A DNA stretch of 64,000 nucleotides from Hyperoodon ampullatus (taxonomy: Eukaryota > Chordata > Mammalia > Artiodactyla > Ziphiidae). The notes under the pieces were generated by a model, which was given only the letters and a program-made list of their open reading frames with translations, had not been told where the DNA came from and made no database searches. Made by a program: the position numbers and the translations under genes. Shown piece after piece: positions 30,726 through 42,469 of the stretch (position 1 is its first letter; every line of letters starts with the position of its first letter). The DNA lies in assembly GCA_949752795.1 (NCBI GenBank), contig OX457072.1, positions 2,170,001-2,234,000 of the forward strand, read 5' to 3'.

Positions 30726-31170
30726 GTGCCCCTGGCTGCCCAGCACTGGGTGGGTGTCACTGGCCTCGTCACTTTCTGAGCCTGAAAGCCTGCAGCTGTT
30801 CCGGAGAAGGTGCAGGACGGCCGTGCCCTCTCGGAGGTACGGGGGCAGAGGGGTCACTGCCCAGCAGGTGCTCTGTGGTCAGTACAGCCTCACCTGGATG
30901 GATGGTCCCGTTTATTCTTATTTGTTCTGCCCTTTCCACCTTATGGAGGGAGATTAAGCGGGAGGCGAAATGCCCGTCTTAGGGAGCAAGAGGCAGGCGG
31001 AAGAGGACGTGACCGCACAGCTGTAATGCTGACTGGGCTGGCGTCCACACGAGCCCCCACCACCGGCCTCTCAGGGACCCGGTTTGCTCCTTCCTCTGGT
31101 AAAGGTGGGGTGATTTCTACAGTCCTGTCAGGCACTGCGAGGAAGGGCATCTCTAAGATTCATGAGTAAC
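30726..31170. other. G+C-rich single-copy DNA, no gene seen
   Basis: Overlapping open frames on both strands reflect composition; no domain is visible. Confidence 0.4.
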
Positions 31171-31380
31171 TTTTTTTTTCTTTTTTTGCGGTACGCGGGC
31201 CTCTCACTGTTGTGGCCTCTCCCGCTGCGGAGCACAGGCTCCGGACGCGCAGGCTCAGCGGCCATGGCTCACGGGCCCAGCTGCTTCGCGACATGTGGGA
31301 TCTTCCTGGACCGGGGCACGAACCCGTGTCCCCTGCATCGGCAGGCAGACTCTCAACCACTGTGCCACCAGGGAAGTCCC
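31171..31380 (-). mobile_element. Short CHR SINE, copy S4
   Basis: A T-rich tail, 'gcggtacgcgggcctctcac', 'cggggcacgaacccgtgtcc' and 'gtgccaccagggaagtcccc'. No certain target duplication. Confidence 0.95.
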
Positions 31381-33304
31381 CAGGTCAGTTTTAAGATGTC
31401 TCCCAGCTCTTCAGGCCTGGAAATGGACGATGCTCGTGTTCAAACAGGCTAGAAATGAAGCCTCAGATGCCGTAATTGCCACTGGGACCCACCCTAGTCT
31501 AAGAAAACAATTCTGAGACTCTATTTTGCTGAAATGTAAGAGCTCTTTGTGTTTCAACCTTCGAAGGCGGCCCTCCCCGCCTTGTATATTACAACACCAT
31601 AGCTACAGCCAGAGCTTCTAGGAAGAATTTTCCAGCAAAGAACAAAGCTTCTGGAAGCTGAGATTACAGGACTCCAAAGGAGCCTGGAGAAGACGGTTCA
31701 TATTAAATACGCCCGACAGTGTTAACGTAAATAAAAATCAGGATATAGTCGGTGAAAGATATTTTAGGTTTCATTTTAGGGCAGGTCCTGGGACAAGATG
31801 AGCCAGATAGTTAGAGTGTTTCTTTCTTTCTCGTCTGATTTAGGGTTAGACAATCAGCAAGGTATTTTTAAACTGTGGACAAAGCAAAGAAAGCTAGGGG
31901 TGTGGTTAACATGTATGATTTTTTTTAAATGCATGTTTTGATGGCTACATTTTGGAGATTTTATAATTTTATTATCTAATAATCACCTGCATTAAAGTAT
32001 TTTAAAAGTGTAATCACATCCAAGCTGGTGTTGAGCACCTTTAGATACTGTAATCTTTTAAAAATTAATTTGAAAACGAATTTTTCTATCATGAAAGTTG
32101 GGTTAAGCTTATCATTCATTAGCATGTTGCTTCATTTTTGTGTTGTAAACAAGCGAGCAGGATGTTTATATATTTTTTCCTTTTAGGAGATCAAATTCTG
32201 TACAATAATACTGATAAACCCTGGTTTGTATACTTTAAAAAAAATTATATTTGGAAAGATACACTACATCCCTTCAAATGTCTCTCTGATATTTTCTTTC
32301 AGGTAACAAATTAAAAGGGAAAAAAAGAAATGTGACAGCTGAGAAATAGGAAAGAGTCTATTTACTAAAAACTAGTTTATAGATCGAGTTAAAATAATGT
32401 GCTGAGGAGACTTCTGGCAGACACAGGACTTGTTGACGTTTTGATTGCAGTTTAATAATCTGTTGATTGCATTATAATCACAGCAATATTGCATTTTAAT
32501 CACATGCATACATTTGGTTAACAAAATTAATGCCTTTAAATCACAATTTGATTTTTGCTGATACATAACCAGTTCTTGTTCTGTCCCTGATCCAGTAAGG
32601 ATCATAATCAGTAAGCCTGGTTTGGAATCAATTCTTTTTGGTGAACTCCCCAGCCATAGCCGGCTTCTAGCCTACCAAAGACATCATCTTTCACACAAAT
32701 GTGGAAAAATGAATAATGCTTCATAGAATAATGTATAATAAATTGGGAGCATGCCTCATCTAGCATAAACCTGCAATAGTCCCTGTGTGAGTAAAAGCCA
32801 CAATTACTGAGGCCGGCAATCGCCCTGCTCTTCACACACTGGACACCTGTCTACTTGGTGCTGAGGCAGCCTGGCTTCAGAGGACCAGTGGCTGGACCAA
32901 CTGTTGCAGGAGGGGACCCAGGCCCATCATCAGACCTGCTCAGATCTGCAGACACTGTGAAGCTTGTAACGTGCCTTTCCCCACATGAGTCCAACATCTT
33001 CTCATTTTTAATAGAAAATATTATAAGAAAGCAAAAATGACTCATCATCCACTGCCCAGAAAATCTCTGTGCCATTTTAGAAATAAAATGAAAGTACTAT
33101 ACCTGCGGTGGAACATTCAAACTATATAGAGGGGTTTGTAGCGAAGATAATTACTTTCCACTCATTTCCACCTCATTCTCTTTCTAGAAAGGCCACAGTG
33201 CCATGAAGCCCTTCCAAAAGAGTTTTCTATAATAGAAGAATATTGTTTTACTTCTTTACATCTGAGATGTGATTTTCATGAATAGGCCTGTTCTACTTGA
33301 ATTG
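31381..33304. other. Repeat-poor block with an A+T-rich, homeodomain-like core
   Basis: No recognised mobile element over 1.9 kb. About 31880-32840 is A+T-rich with many TAAT/ATTA, TGATTG and ATGCAT-like sites, for example near 32440-32545. It looks like a candidate conserved non-coding or enhancer block. This is inference only. Confidence 0.4.
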
Positions 33305-33460
33305 TATCCGTTACTCCTTACAGCTTCAGGCAATATCATCTCATTTTTACAGATGAGGAAATTGAGATTGGATCGATGAATTTACCTGAAGTTATACAGC
33401 CCAGAAGTGGTGCACCAGGTTTTGTGCCCAAGACCCTCAAGTCCAAAGTTAGTTTGCACT
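33305..33460 (-). mobile_element. MIR SINE (antisense)
   Basis: 'catctcatttttacagatga', then 'ggaaattgagattgg', then 'gaagttatacagcccagaag' follow the antisense MIR core. Confidence 0.75.
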
Positions 33461-33737
33461 GGATCAGTCAGGGGACAGTCAGAAAGTGGAAACCACACCA
33501 GTTATTTCAATGGCGAAAATTTACATAACGTTCACTAGTATCAAAAAAATGGAAAACTCAGGAAGGTGGACACTTCTTCCTGTCTCCTGGACTATGAAGG
33601 TGATGGTTGTATCCCTGGGCACCACACTGGACCTTGAGGTTATCTTAAAGGTAAGAACCACAGGACTCAGAACTTGAGGATAAAAAAGCAGAAAGAAATT
33701 TTGAGGATCTCCAATGACAGTGGAGTTTATGTGTGAT
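33461..33737. other. Single-copy DNA
   Basis: No recognised element. An open frame at 33486-33677 has no domain. Confidence 0.4.
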
Positions 33738-33757
33738 AGAAATAGATGTTTATCTTG

Positions 33758-34102
33758 GACTTCCCTGGTGGCGCAGTGGTTAAGAATCCACCTCCTAATG
33801 CAGGGGACACGGGTTTGAGCCCTGGTCTGGGAAGATCCCACATGCCACGGAGCAGCTAAGCCCGTGTGCCACAACTACCGAGCCTGTGCTCTAGAGCCCG
33901 TGAGTTACAACTACTGAGCCTGTGCTCTAGAGCCTGCAAGCCACAACTACTAAGCCCACGTGCCACAACTACTGAGCCTGCGCGCCTAGAGCCCGTGCTC
34001 TGCAACAAAGAGCAGCCCTTGCTCACCACAACTAGAGAAAGGCTACGCACAGCAACAAAGACCCGATAAATAAATAAATAAATAATTAAATTAAAAAGAA
34101 AA
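33758..34102 (+). mobile_element. Long CHR SINE, copy L8, internally rearranged
   Basis: It has the head 'gacttccctggtggcgcagt' and the B-box-like 'ggtttgagccc'. The body has a duplicated 'gagcctgtgctctagagcc' unit and lacks about 50 bp normally found after 'ctccacaacaagag'. The flanking duplication 'agaaat(a/c)gatgtttatcttg' at 33738-33757 and 34103-34122 has one mismatch. Confidence 0.97.
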
Positions 34103-34122
34103 AGAAATCGATGTTTATCTTG

Positions 34123-36080
34123 TTTAAGTCATGGTCTTTTGGGGTTTCCTTTACATATAACCAAGCACAATCCTAGCTCCTTATGGAATATTTAATAAAT
34201 TGTCTCAGATCATGCAGTGTATTAGGAGCAGATCTAGGATCCAGATCTAAGATCTGACCTTCCTCTGCGTCTCCTAAAGTACTATGCAGTACTGAATAAT
34301 AACACATAATATATATCAATTCATATCAGTTCATTGATGCAGTTCACTTTCAAAGCTCCACTTGCACACTTAAATGGTATTTAAATGAAGTAGCAAAAAA
34401 AGATCAAATATTAGGATCAGAGCAGGCTAACACAGTTTTTTTTTCTTTAAAGTTTAAACAATCTATTATGCAGATCACTGATGTTTTAACATTTTTAAAC
34501 TAGGACATGTGTTTCCATCTCAGCCATGAGCTTCATCGGTAACAAGATTTCAGTGATTGGGTTCGTGGAAAAATGCAGCTGTAGGAAGGTGCAGAAATTC
34601 TGAGCTTTACAGGTACTGCTGCTAGTCCAGTCTGGAGCTGATGGGGGAGCTCTGTGACCGCTGGGTCAGGGCGAGGCCGGCTGGGACCGGGATGCTGCCC
34701 TGCTGCAGGAGAGGCTGCTGCGTACGCGTTGCTAGGGCTTCAAGGCACAGGCTTAGAAAGGAAGACCCAGCTAGAGGCAGAAAGCTTGCTCAGTCCCTTT
34801 CTCTGAATTCACCTGATCCCCATGTCCTTTAGAGTTCTTGGCAGGATAGACTTTTACTGATTAGCCTTGATTTTACATTTTAAATAATAGAGTCTTAATC
34901 GATAATCTGAAAAGACCACATGTTAGAAAATATAAATCTAAGCCCAAATGACAAAAAAAAATTTGATTTCGACCTTCCTAGGTACATTCTCATCTTTTTC
35001 ATTTACATACTCAGTTTTAAGCCATCTTAGGGATTTGATGATGTCTTAATAAATTGATACAGTGAGTTAGTATAATTAACATAATTATGACATAATAAAT
35101 GAAACTTTGTATTTTGTTTGACACTTATACCTTGGTGAGTTAGGTAATGATTAAAAATTATACCACTAGGGCCTCGATTTAATTAGTGTTCTTTGACTTG
35201 AAAGATACAGTTGCTAGGTAATAAAAATGCTGAATTGAGATCATTTAGTCATTTCAAAGAAAAGGACCCTTTCTTTAGTCCCATAGGATATTATAAAGTC
35301 TCTAAAAGGAGAGCTGTTCAGAAAAGGCAAATTGGGTGAGAAATTTTAAGTGCTAATGATTCAGTTCTTAGTTTTGGGCTACTTTAACCCAGTGAGGAGG
35401 TGCAGTAACACTGGGGCTGATTGTGGAGGCATTTGAAGCAGATGCAAGTGGAAATGAAGGGAGAGGAGCATCATGGGAAGCCACAGGAGGACGGATGTGG
35501 CTGGAAGGGTGTACGGGCACCAGTCCCAGCAGCCCGGGGACTTTTGTCAGCATCAAGCCGCCACACAGCCCCAGGGAGGGGTATCAACTGCCTCTGGGCT
35601 TGGTGACCAAAGGGTAGACCGTCCAGACTTCAGTACTTCTGAGAATAAAAGGAGTCTCTAAGTTTAATAAAATTGAACACCTGTTGGTTTTATTATAGCG
35701 GTAGACAGACCTGTAAAATAATTACATTACACATAATGTTCAAATATAAATTTTCTAAAAAATAAAAGTAGCATATGTTTGCATACATTGAAGAAAAAAT
35801 GTAAGCTACTTTATACAGATTATCTGATCATTAAAATAACATAAGCAAGATCATTATTCTTGGTATATATTCAAACACTTTAATCAATTTTTTTAGACAT
35901 CTCTCTCTCTTTTCTTTTCTTTTTTAAATACCATGGCACTGGTATTTTTCCTGGAAAATGTTTCACAATTTTGTTATTTTGTTAAGTTTTTAAAAATAAA
36001 ATTGCCTGCAGTTTTTTCCCAAATTGCATTTAGCGTTAAAGTTGAAATTATTGGTACTTCCCACTGAATTTTCTGTATGG
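34123..36080. other. Single-copy A+T-rich DNA, no gene seen
   Basis: A weak antisense MIR-like piece may lie at about 34195-34265. Otherwise no recognised element. A pyrimidine-rich run is at 35898-35926. Confidence 0.4.
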
Positions 36081-36195
36081 ACCATAATTTTTTTTTTTTT
36101 TTGGCTCAAAACAACATTTATTTTCTCACAGTTTCTGTGTGTCAGATATTCAGAAACAGCTCAGCTGGACAGATCTGGTTCAGTCTCTCAAGAAG
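36081..36195 (-). repeat. Old LTR-like relic with a T tract
   Basis: A 16-T run is followed by 'ggctcaaaacaacatttatt', then 'ttctcacagtttctgtgtgt', then 'cagctcagctggacagatct'. This is the style of an old mammalian LTR-type repeat in antisense. A short continuation may resume after the L1 at about 36650 ('gccatcaagattcttgg'). Confidence 0.4.
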
Positions 36196-36648
36196 CTGGA
36201 AAAATAGAGTTGCCACATGATCCAGCAATCCCACTCCCGGGCATATATCTGGAGAAAACTCTAATTTGAAAAGATACATGCACCCCAATGTTCATCGCAG
36301 CACTATTACAATAGCCAAGACATGGAAGCAACCTAAGTGTCCATTGACAGATGAATGGATAAATAAGAGGTGGTACATATATACAATGGAATATTACTCA
36401 GCCATAAAAAAGAACAAAATAATGCCATTGGCAGGAACATGGATGGACCTGGAGATGTAAGCCAGGAAGAGAAAGACAAATATCATATGATACCGCTTAC
36501 ATGTAGAATCTAAAATAATGATACAAATGAACTTATTTACAATACAGAAATAGACTCACAGACATAAAAAACCAACTTATGGTCACCAAAGAGGAAAGCG
36601 GGGGCAGAGGAAGGGATAACTTCGGAGTCTGGGGAAAAAAAAAAGAAT
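36190..36648 (+). mobile_element. L1 LINE, 5'-truncated: ORF2 C-terminal tail plus 3' UTR
   Basis: The first part encodes the end of L1 ORF2 protein (reverse transcriptase-bearing protein). One frame carries a PHDPAIPLPGIY motif; after a stop and frame change, 36266-36460 carries AKTWKQPKCPL and YTMEYYSAIKKN motifs. Only the C-terminal portion is present, with no polymerase or endonuclease domain, so it is non-functional. The 3' part contains 'gactcacagacataaaaaac' and ends in an A tract near 36633-36643. Confidence 0.9.
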
Positions 36649-37382
36649 TTGCCATCAAGATTCTTGGACCGTAATGCTCTTACCTGAGAAGATTCTCTAC
36701 AGGTGTTGAGCACTTAGTAACCACAGAGTAAATTCTGCTCCGTGGAAGACATGTAAGACGATAATCCAGAACGTTCTGGGTGCAGTGCAGCAGGACGGTG
36801 AAAGAGGTGGTCTGACTAAGTGGAGAAAACCAGGAGCAGCAAAGCCCTGGATTTGGCCGAGGTGTAGACACCATCCCCAGCGCACCTGCACCTGCTGCAG
36901 TGTCGCTCAGGTCTAAAGAGAGGCCGCAGCTGTCAAAATGCACGAGCGTTTGTACACGTGCTCATTGCTGAGCGCATATGGTGTAATCCTTAAGTGCCGG
37001 CTTGAGTCCTTGAGAGGGAGGTGTTAGTAAAACGCTTCTGGAAAGGCCGGGAAAGGACATGGGCTGTGACCAAATCGCCCACACATGGTTGGCCTCTGCT
37101 AACCAGGCAGGGGCCTCCCGTCCACCGAGAGCCACTGAATACAGGGCTACAAACCCTTCCAGCTTATTTCAGTGCAGCTATTAGCACTACTTTGTTTAAA
37201 GATCAAAAACAAATCCAGGAGAAGAGCCAAACTGGATGATTCTGTCAGGACACTAGGTGCGATTTAAGGCCATCCTGGGGGCCCCAGGACAGGTGGCCAC
37301 CACCCTTAGGCTCTGGGTCAGTGATGTGTCCAGCAGAAATCTCACACCCGTCAGAGAGGTCATTTAAAAAATAAAAAAGGAA
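36649..37382. other. Single-copy DNA, no gene seen
   Basis: No recognised element beyond the possible relic continuation at its left edge. Confidence 0.4.
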
Positions 37383-37413
37383 ACAGGTGACTTTTTTTTT
37401 TTTTACAGGTGAC
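37383..37413 (-). repeat. Oligo(T) tract flanked by a 9-bp direct repeat (tail-only retroinsertion)
   Basis: 'acaggtgac' at 37383-37391, then 13 T, then 'acaggtgac' at 37405-37413. It has the layout of a minus-strand poly(A) tail with target-site duplication but no element body. Confidence 0.75.
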
Positions 37414-38580
37414 ATTTTAAATGATATACTTTTAACCAGTAGCTTCAAAATGTTCTAGCTGTCAAGGTAGCTGTCATGAAATTGTTGATGAGCTTCCCTG
37501 TGTGCTTGTGCGGGGCTCTGGCTTCAGAATCTGCTGTGCATTTGCAGTTCGAGCCTCTTTCTCCTGGGACCATCACACTCCACGTGCCCAGCGGCCGTCT
37601 GTGCTCAGTGGTCCCTGTGCTGGACAACGCAGCTGTAGATGACAAGCCACTCGTAGGTGGCAGAGAGGCTCCCACCTGGGTCTGGTGGCTCTGGCGCCCA
37701 AGGCCCCTCACTCTTCTCTGCAAAGGCAACTCCGTCGCTCGGCCTCAGGGCTGCGGAGGGCCCCCTATGAGATCTCTTGGCCCAGGTACTGCCCCAGGAT
37801 GGGGGGCATTTCCCCTTTTCCTGTCACCCTCGGGTCCATGGCCCTGGCAACAAGCCACCACTCAGCCACCCCCAGGCCTAAGGCTGCAGACTGGCGTCCA
37901 GGTCCACCCCTGGAGGAGAGACCAAGGGAGAGACGAGCAAGGCTGGACGTGGGCGCAAGCATCTGGGGACGGAATTCTGAGCCCCTCGCACACGGAGGAG
38001 GGTAGGGGACACGGCAGGAGGGCCTGGGGGCGGGGTCCGGGGGCGGGGCCCGGGGGGGCCTGGGTCTAAGGGTGGATTGCGTTTCATTCGTCTCCTTCAT
38101 AAATAACTTGCTAAGTAAGTACTTAACCTCATTTAGAAACTCAGTTGCTGCAAACAGTTCTGGGAAGGACCTGAGATCGGTTCAATTCTACCAACGTGTC
38201 CACAGCTGCCGTCTTCTCTCCCACCATCAACCCTGCACTTGGGCAGCCCCAGGCCTGACCCACCTGCTTCATGGGCAGTAACTCGATTTCCTCCCCGCCG
38301 GGCAGTACCCCTGCTGGTCCCTCTGTGGGGTGCAGTCCCTCCCCTTCAGACTGTCCCCGCCCAGGGTGCTAGGCTTGGTCGAGATGCGGCCGTCCCTGGT
38401 TGTCCCTGTGGACATGGTCCTCATGTGGTCCATGTGTCCGGTCACTGTTCGGGTGTGGATGAGGCCTCCTGAGAGGACGGGGCGGGGGGAAGGGGGTGAC
38501 CCACAAGCCCCAGGGTGTCTCCGTTGCTTTTAGCATCTGCCACGTGGTACAGCAGGAGTGGGCCGCGCTCAACGTATGTG
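37414..38580 (+). other. G+C-rich single-copy block with a 197-codon open frame
   Basis: An ATG-started frame runs 37476-38069. Its first residues (MKLLMSFPVCLCGALAS) resemble a secretion signal, while the remainder is Pro/Gly/Arg-rich low-complexity sequence without domains. Base composition alone could explain the long frame. No splice-site pattern or promoter was established. I list it as an open frame, not as a gene. Confidence 0.25.
38026..38064 (+). other. G-quadruplex-forming run
   Basis: Four or more G tracts of 4-7 G with loops of 1-3 nt occur in about 39 bp (GGGGGCGGGG, GGGGGCGGGG, GGGGGGG). This satisfies the usual G4 pattern. Confidence 0.8.
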
Positions 38581-39340
38581 CCGATTACGGTATCTGGTGT
38601 TAACTAAACCAACACCACAAAACGAACAAGAGACCAAAAAGATTCCTGCAAAGACATCATGACTTGATAATATCACCGAAATAAACTCAAGCTAAAAATA
38701 ACAAAACTGCGGAGCTGTCACTCTGACCCCTAAAGCAAGCCCTTTATTAGTCACACGACAAGGCAAAAACCCAAAAAGCAACAAAAATCAGATATGACAG
38801 TAAACCACACAAAATTGAGATTATCAACAAGAAAACTTTGAAAAATAGGTTTGTAAATGTAACACTGAGCCTCAGCCCCATACCTTGAGGAGCCCTAACA
38901 ATAGCGCCAGAGAATCCAGAGAGCAGAATATTTACCAGAGCACAGAGACACTTCACTACATCTTTGTACACGTGATAATAAAGACAGAAGCTCCCTCAGA
39001 ATCACCAGTATCTCTTGTTGGTTGTTAGAAAAAGAAAGTAAATCCCAGCAAAATAAACGATAATCTTCAATATTGGGTTTTCTAGACAAACACTGACATT
39101 CTTTCTGAACAGCCTTCCTGCAGTTTGCCCGTTGTAATGACAAGACCACCCCTTGCAGTTCTGTGAGCAGGTCTAGTTTGTGAGAACCCCTATACTTTGG
39201 GTTTGTTAAAAAATCAGTGTTATGACCACCTAACTTCCTGCTGGGAATAATCCCTTTCTCCTGGCAAAGCAGTTCTGAACAGATGACCGTGGAGATTTTA
39301 AATGTGATGTCTGTGTTCTTCATCTTCAACAATATTCAGT
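38581..39340 (-). other. Unassigned minus-strand open region with hydrophobic C-terminus
   Basis: Two overlapping minus-strand frames cover most of the block. One (38895-39332) has internal ATGs and residues such as KLDLLTELQGVVLSLQ. The other (38747-38971, next frame downstream) ends in a hydrophobic stretch (LLIISILCGLLSYLIFVAFW) just before a stop, and then AATAAA occurs on the minus strand at about 38741-38746. I do not recognise the family. It could be a degenerate retroelement or chance. Confidence 0.25.
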
Positions 39341-40330
39341 TCAAAACTTTAAAAAAATTATCGAGTTAAATGAAAAAGTGATTAGAAGCCGTTTTGTGAG
39401 TTTTTGTTTTTAATAGCAAAAGGCAAAAGCCACATGACATTGGGGAACCACCAAAGCCCACCGGAACACACCAGGGACACACCAGTTGAGGAAGCTGGGT
39501 TATTGCTGGTTGCAGCCAGGGAGGGCACACACCACGGGGAACGGTGGCCGTCTCAGTAGAGGGTGCTGGAAGGAAACGACTGTGGGATTTGGGCTTCTGT
39601 TAGGTGATTTGGGAGGAAGGTTCAAACGAGAGGGCTCTGCTAAGGCTTGATGCTGTCGGGGAGCAGGGGCGATTCTACGACCGGGCATCGGGCTACATCT
39701 TGCCCTATTTCTAGCGCAGAAGCAGGGCTGAAGCCGGGGTCTTCGCAGAAGCCGCATTACCTGTCCTGGCCGGCAGAGGGCGATGTTTGGTCATTTGTGC
39801 CTGAACCGCTGGTGTTCTATCTGGACAGAGTGGGCTTGCTTCTGTCCCATGGGTCATGGTCTCAGAACGGTTTGTCTGATGTCGGTGTCCTGGGAATGGT
39901 TCCACAGGAGGACACCCAGCCTGTCCGTGAGTACCACGCGACTCCGACGTCAGGGCTGTGCTTCTGAGAACTTCAGCAAGTGCTCCTAGGAGATGGGGAG
40001 CTGCTCCAGGGCTTGAGCTCAGGGGCACCGTCATGGGATGCTGGGCGGACAATTTATTTGACAACAGAGTGCTTTTATATATTTAATAAACAGTCTCAAA
40101 GCTATGAACTAATCTTTCATAAAAGTGCTTCAAATACTGCTTCTTTCTGCTGGTCAACTTGTCAAGGCATCTTGCGTTGGATCTTAATGAATACGACAGA
40201 TAGAGCCTGAAACATAGTAACCCTGATGTTTGCATACGATTTATTCCTATAAAAAATTCAACCAAAGTTTTGAAAATAAAACATATCCTCTTTTAATAAT
40301 TTTACTTGGGTCTCTGGCGTCTTTCATGCA
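39341..40330. other. Single-copy DNA with a CTCF-like motif
   Basis: No recognised repeat. The motif at 39770-39783 is listed separately. Confidence 0.4.
39770..39783 (+). promoter_or_regulatory. CTCF-like binding motif
   Basis: CCGGCAGAGGGCGA fits the CTCF core CCASYAGRKGGCRS at 12 of 14 positions by hand count. It lies in G+C-moderate single-copy DNA. Confidence 0.35.
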
Positions 40331-42469
40331 CTTGATTGTATTAGCTTGAACATAAGAAAAAAAAAAGAAATTACTTTAGTAAGGCACTTGATTTTATACT
40401 GTAGAGATAGAACAGAAATGTGTATTTTGCCTAATCATTACTTTATTTTAGTAAAACTTTAAGCTCCTCGTTCAGGATACCCAGTGCTACACATTCAAGC
40501 AAACCAATAGAAAATCATCTCAGCAGTTAGAAGTCTCAAGACTTAGTAAGTCTCATCCTCCTTTCTGGAAATGAAGGGGCTTTTAGGGAAATTTGGTTTG
40601 TGCCAGCTGTGCTGTCACAGACTGGCTCTTTGCCCATCCTGCCTATCCGGGGGTAGGACGTTACGGACCAACATGAGAACACTCTTTTGACAACTTCCCT
40701 AAAATGTTGATATCATTCTGCTCCTACAAGTATTCCTTTATACTATTTATCATTTTAAAAAGTAATTATTAAATATTTAACATATTCAAAAACACAGTAC
40801 AAAACATAACAGGAAACTATAACCCATATTTAACAGAGGTCAATATACTTTCCTCAGAAGATACCCTCAGACCTTTTCTTAGAGATGAATGGCTTTAGGG
40901 TTGAGATTTTGTGGACAGGAAGTGGGCAGAGAAGGATTCTATTGGATGCCAAATGAATGGAGTGTGTTAGTCCAATGTAAGCACCGTCAGCGATGTTTAA
41001 ACGTTTCCATCATATTTTCGCCCCATCGACGTGATCTTAAGTTTCCGGCATCAACTGCACATTGCAATGCGGTGTCCAGGAGTCGGATTTGGGGTATCCA
41101 GCATATGAAGAATTTTATAAAACACGGCTTACAAAGTGAAAACCATATTTTGTAAAAATAGTTCTGAAAGGGCAGATGCCTAAAGACATATTTCCAAAAT
41201 GCCTCTTTCTCACATTTGTCATTTTCTCTTTCCGTCCTTGGTTTCTGCTCTGTTTCTCCTCTGTCTTCTCTCTCCGCCCTCACACCGTGCTGGAAGGGCT
41301 TGGTTCTGAGGGACTCCATCTTCCTGTCAGAATCCCTTTCTCATTTAGGTCCATCCTAAGATTTAGGTCAGATATTGGGTTGTCTTATATTTTCAGTGAA
41401 TTAAATGTGATCCTGAAGGAAGTATATATACACATACCATTCGGTAATATATACGTGTGTGAAACTTCCAGACCTTTCAGAAAGGAGTCAAAGAAAATGC
41501 AGTGAGAAGTAAGGCCTGGGCTATTTTATGGCATGATACAGGTAAAGGGATAATTAACTGCTATGCAAACTGTGGTTTCCTGGTTTTGAAAATGGAACTA
41601 GTCATGACAGCACCTTCCTCCGGGTGGTCGTGCGGATGTGCTGACACAGGACCGGGCTCAGAGCCCACTGGGCACACAGAGCTCACGCCAGACGTTCTCA
41701 GGGGGTCCCCGAGCCTCTGAAACTTCCCCCACGCTCACCACTTTCCACATTTAATTGCCTTTTGGTAAAACAGTAGTAAAAGCCGAAATACCAGTGCCTT
41801 TCTCTTTCCTGAGGCAGCAGAGAGGAAGGGACCTGGAGAAATCAGGACAGTCCGGTGGCCGATCTCTAGAGGAAGGCAGTGGGGTGTCCTTGAGAAAGGC
41901 CATGTGCAGAGAGGAGGGAGAAAGCTCAAATCTTGAAGGTCCAGCCAAAAGCGGCTTCAGGGGCCCACCTGGCAGGAGGTTCAGGTATAATTTTCTGACT
42001 CAGAAGTATCGACTGTCCAGCTGCAGACTCCCCCTGGCACCCGCCTGCCTGTGCATTTCCCAAGTCCTCCTGTACCTGGTCCTGTGTGTTGGGCCTCAGG
42101 GCAGGGCGACAGCTCAGTGCCGTGTCTTCAGCTGCTGGAGCCGGGTGTTGCTAGCCTTTAACCCACCAGAATCACACCTGGACCCATTACCTCCAAGTTC
42201 CCAGACTTCTGACATGACGGGCTGGCATCTGTGGCCCACTGATCTCTTTGGTCCTCTGAGCACAGTGTACCCCTGGCGGGGTAAGGAGTTGTCTGTGATC
42301 ATGTTGGTGAATCATGGTCATGTGTATTCAGCCTTACCCGTAACTGCAAGCAAGACTCAGCCTAAAGAGAAGGTGAGATGCATAGAAAATGTTCACGGCC
42401 TTTTTAATTGTCCTGGGCTTTTCTTGTCTTTGAGCTCTCGCACTTACATTAGTGCTGGAAACGGTTCAT
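40331..42469. other. Single-copy DNA, no gene seen
   Basis: A+T-rich to about 41500, then more G+C-rich. It holds the longest open frame of the window (41755-42492, plus strand), which begins at TTG rather than ATG, has no recognisable domain and runs into an L2 fragment. Not called as coding. Confidence 0.45.

Noticed and set aside
36266..36460. Coding gene with reverse-transcriptase similarity
   Set aside because: It is the C-terminal scrap of L1 ORF2, frameshifted and without catalytic domains.
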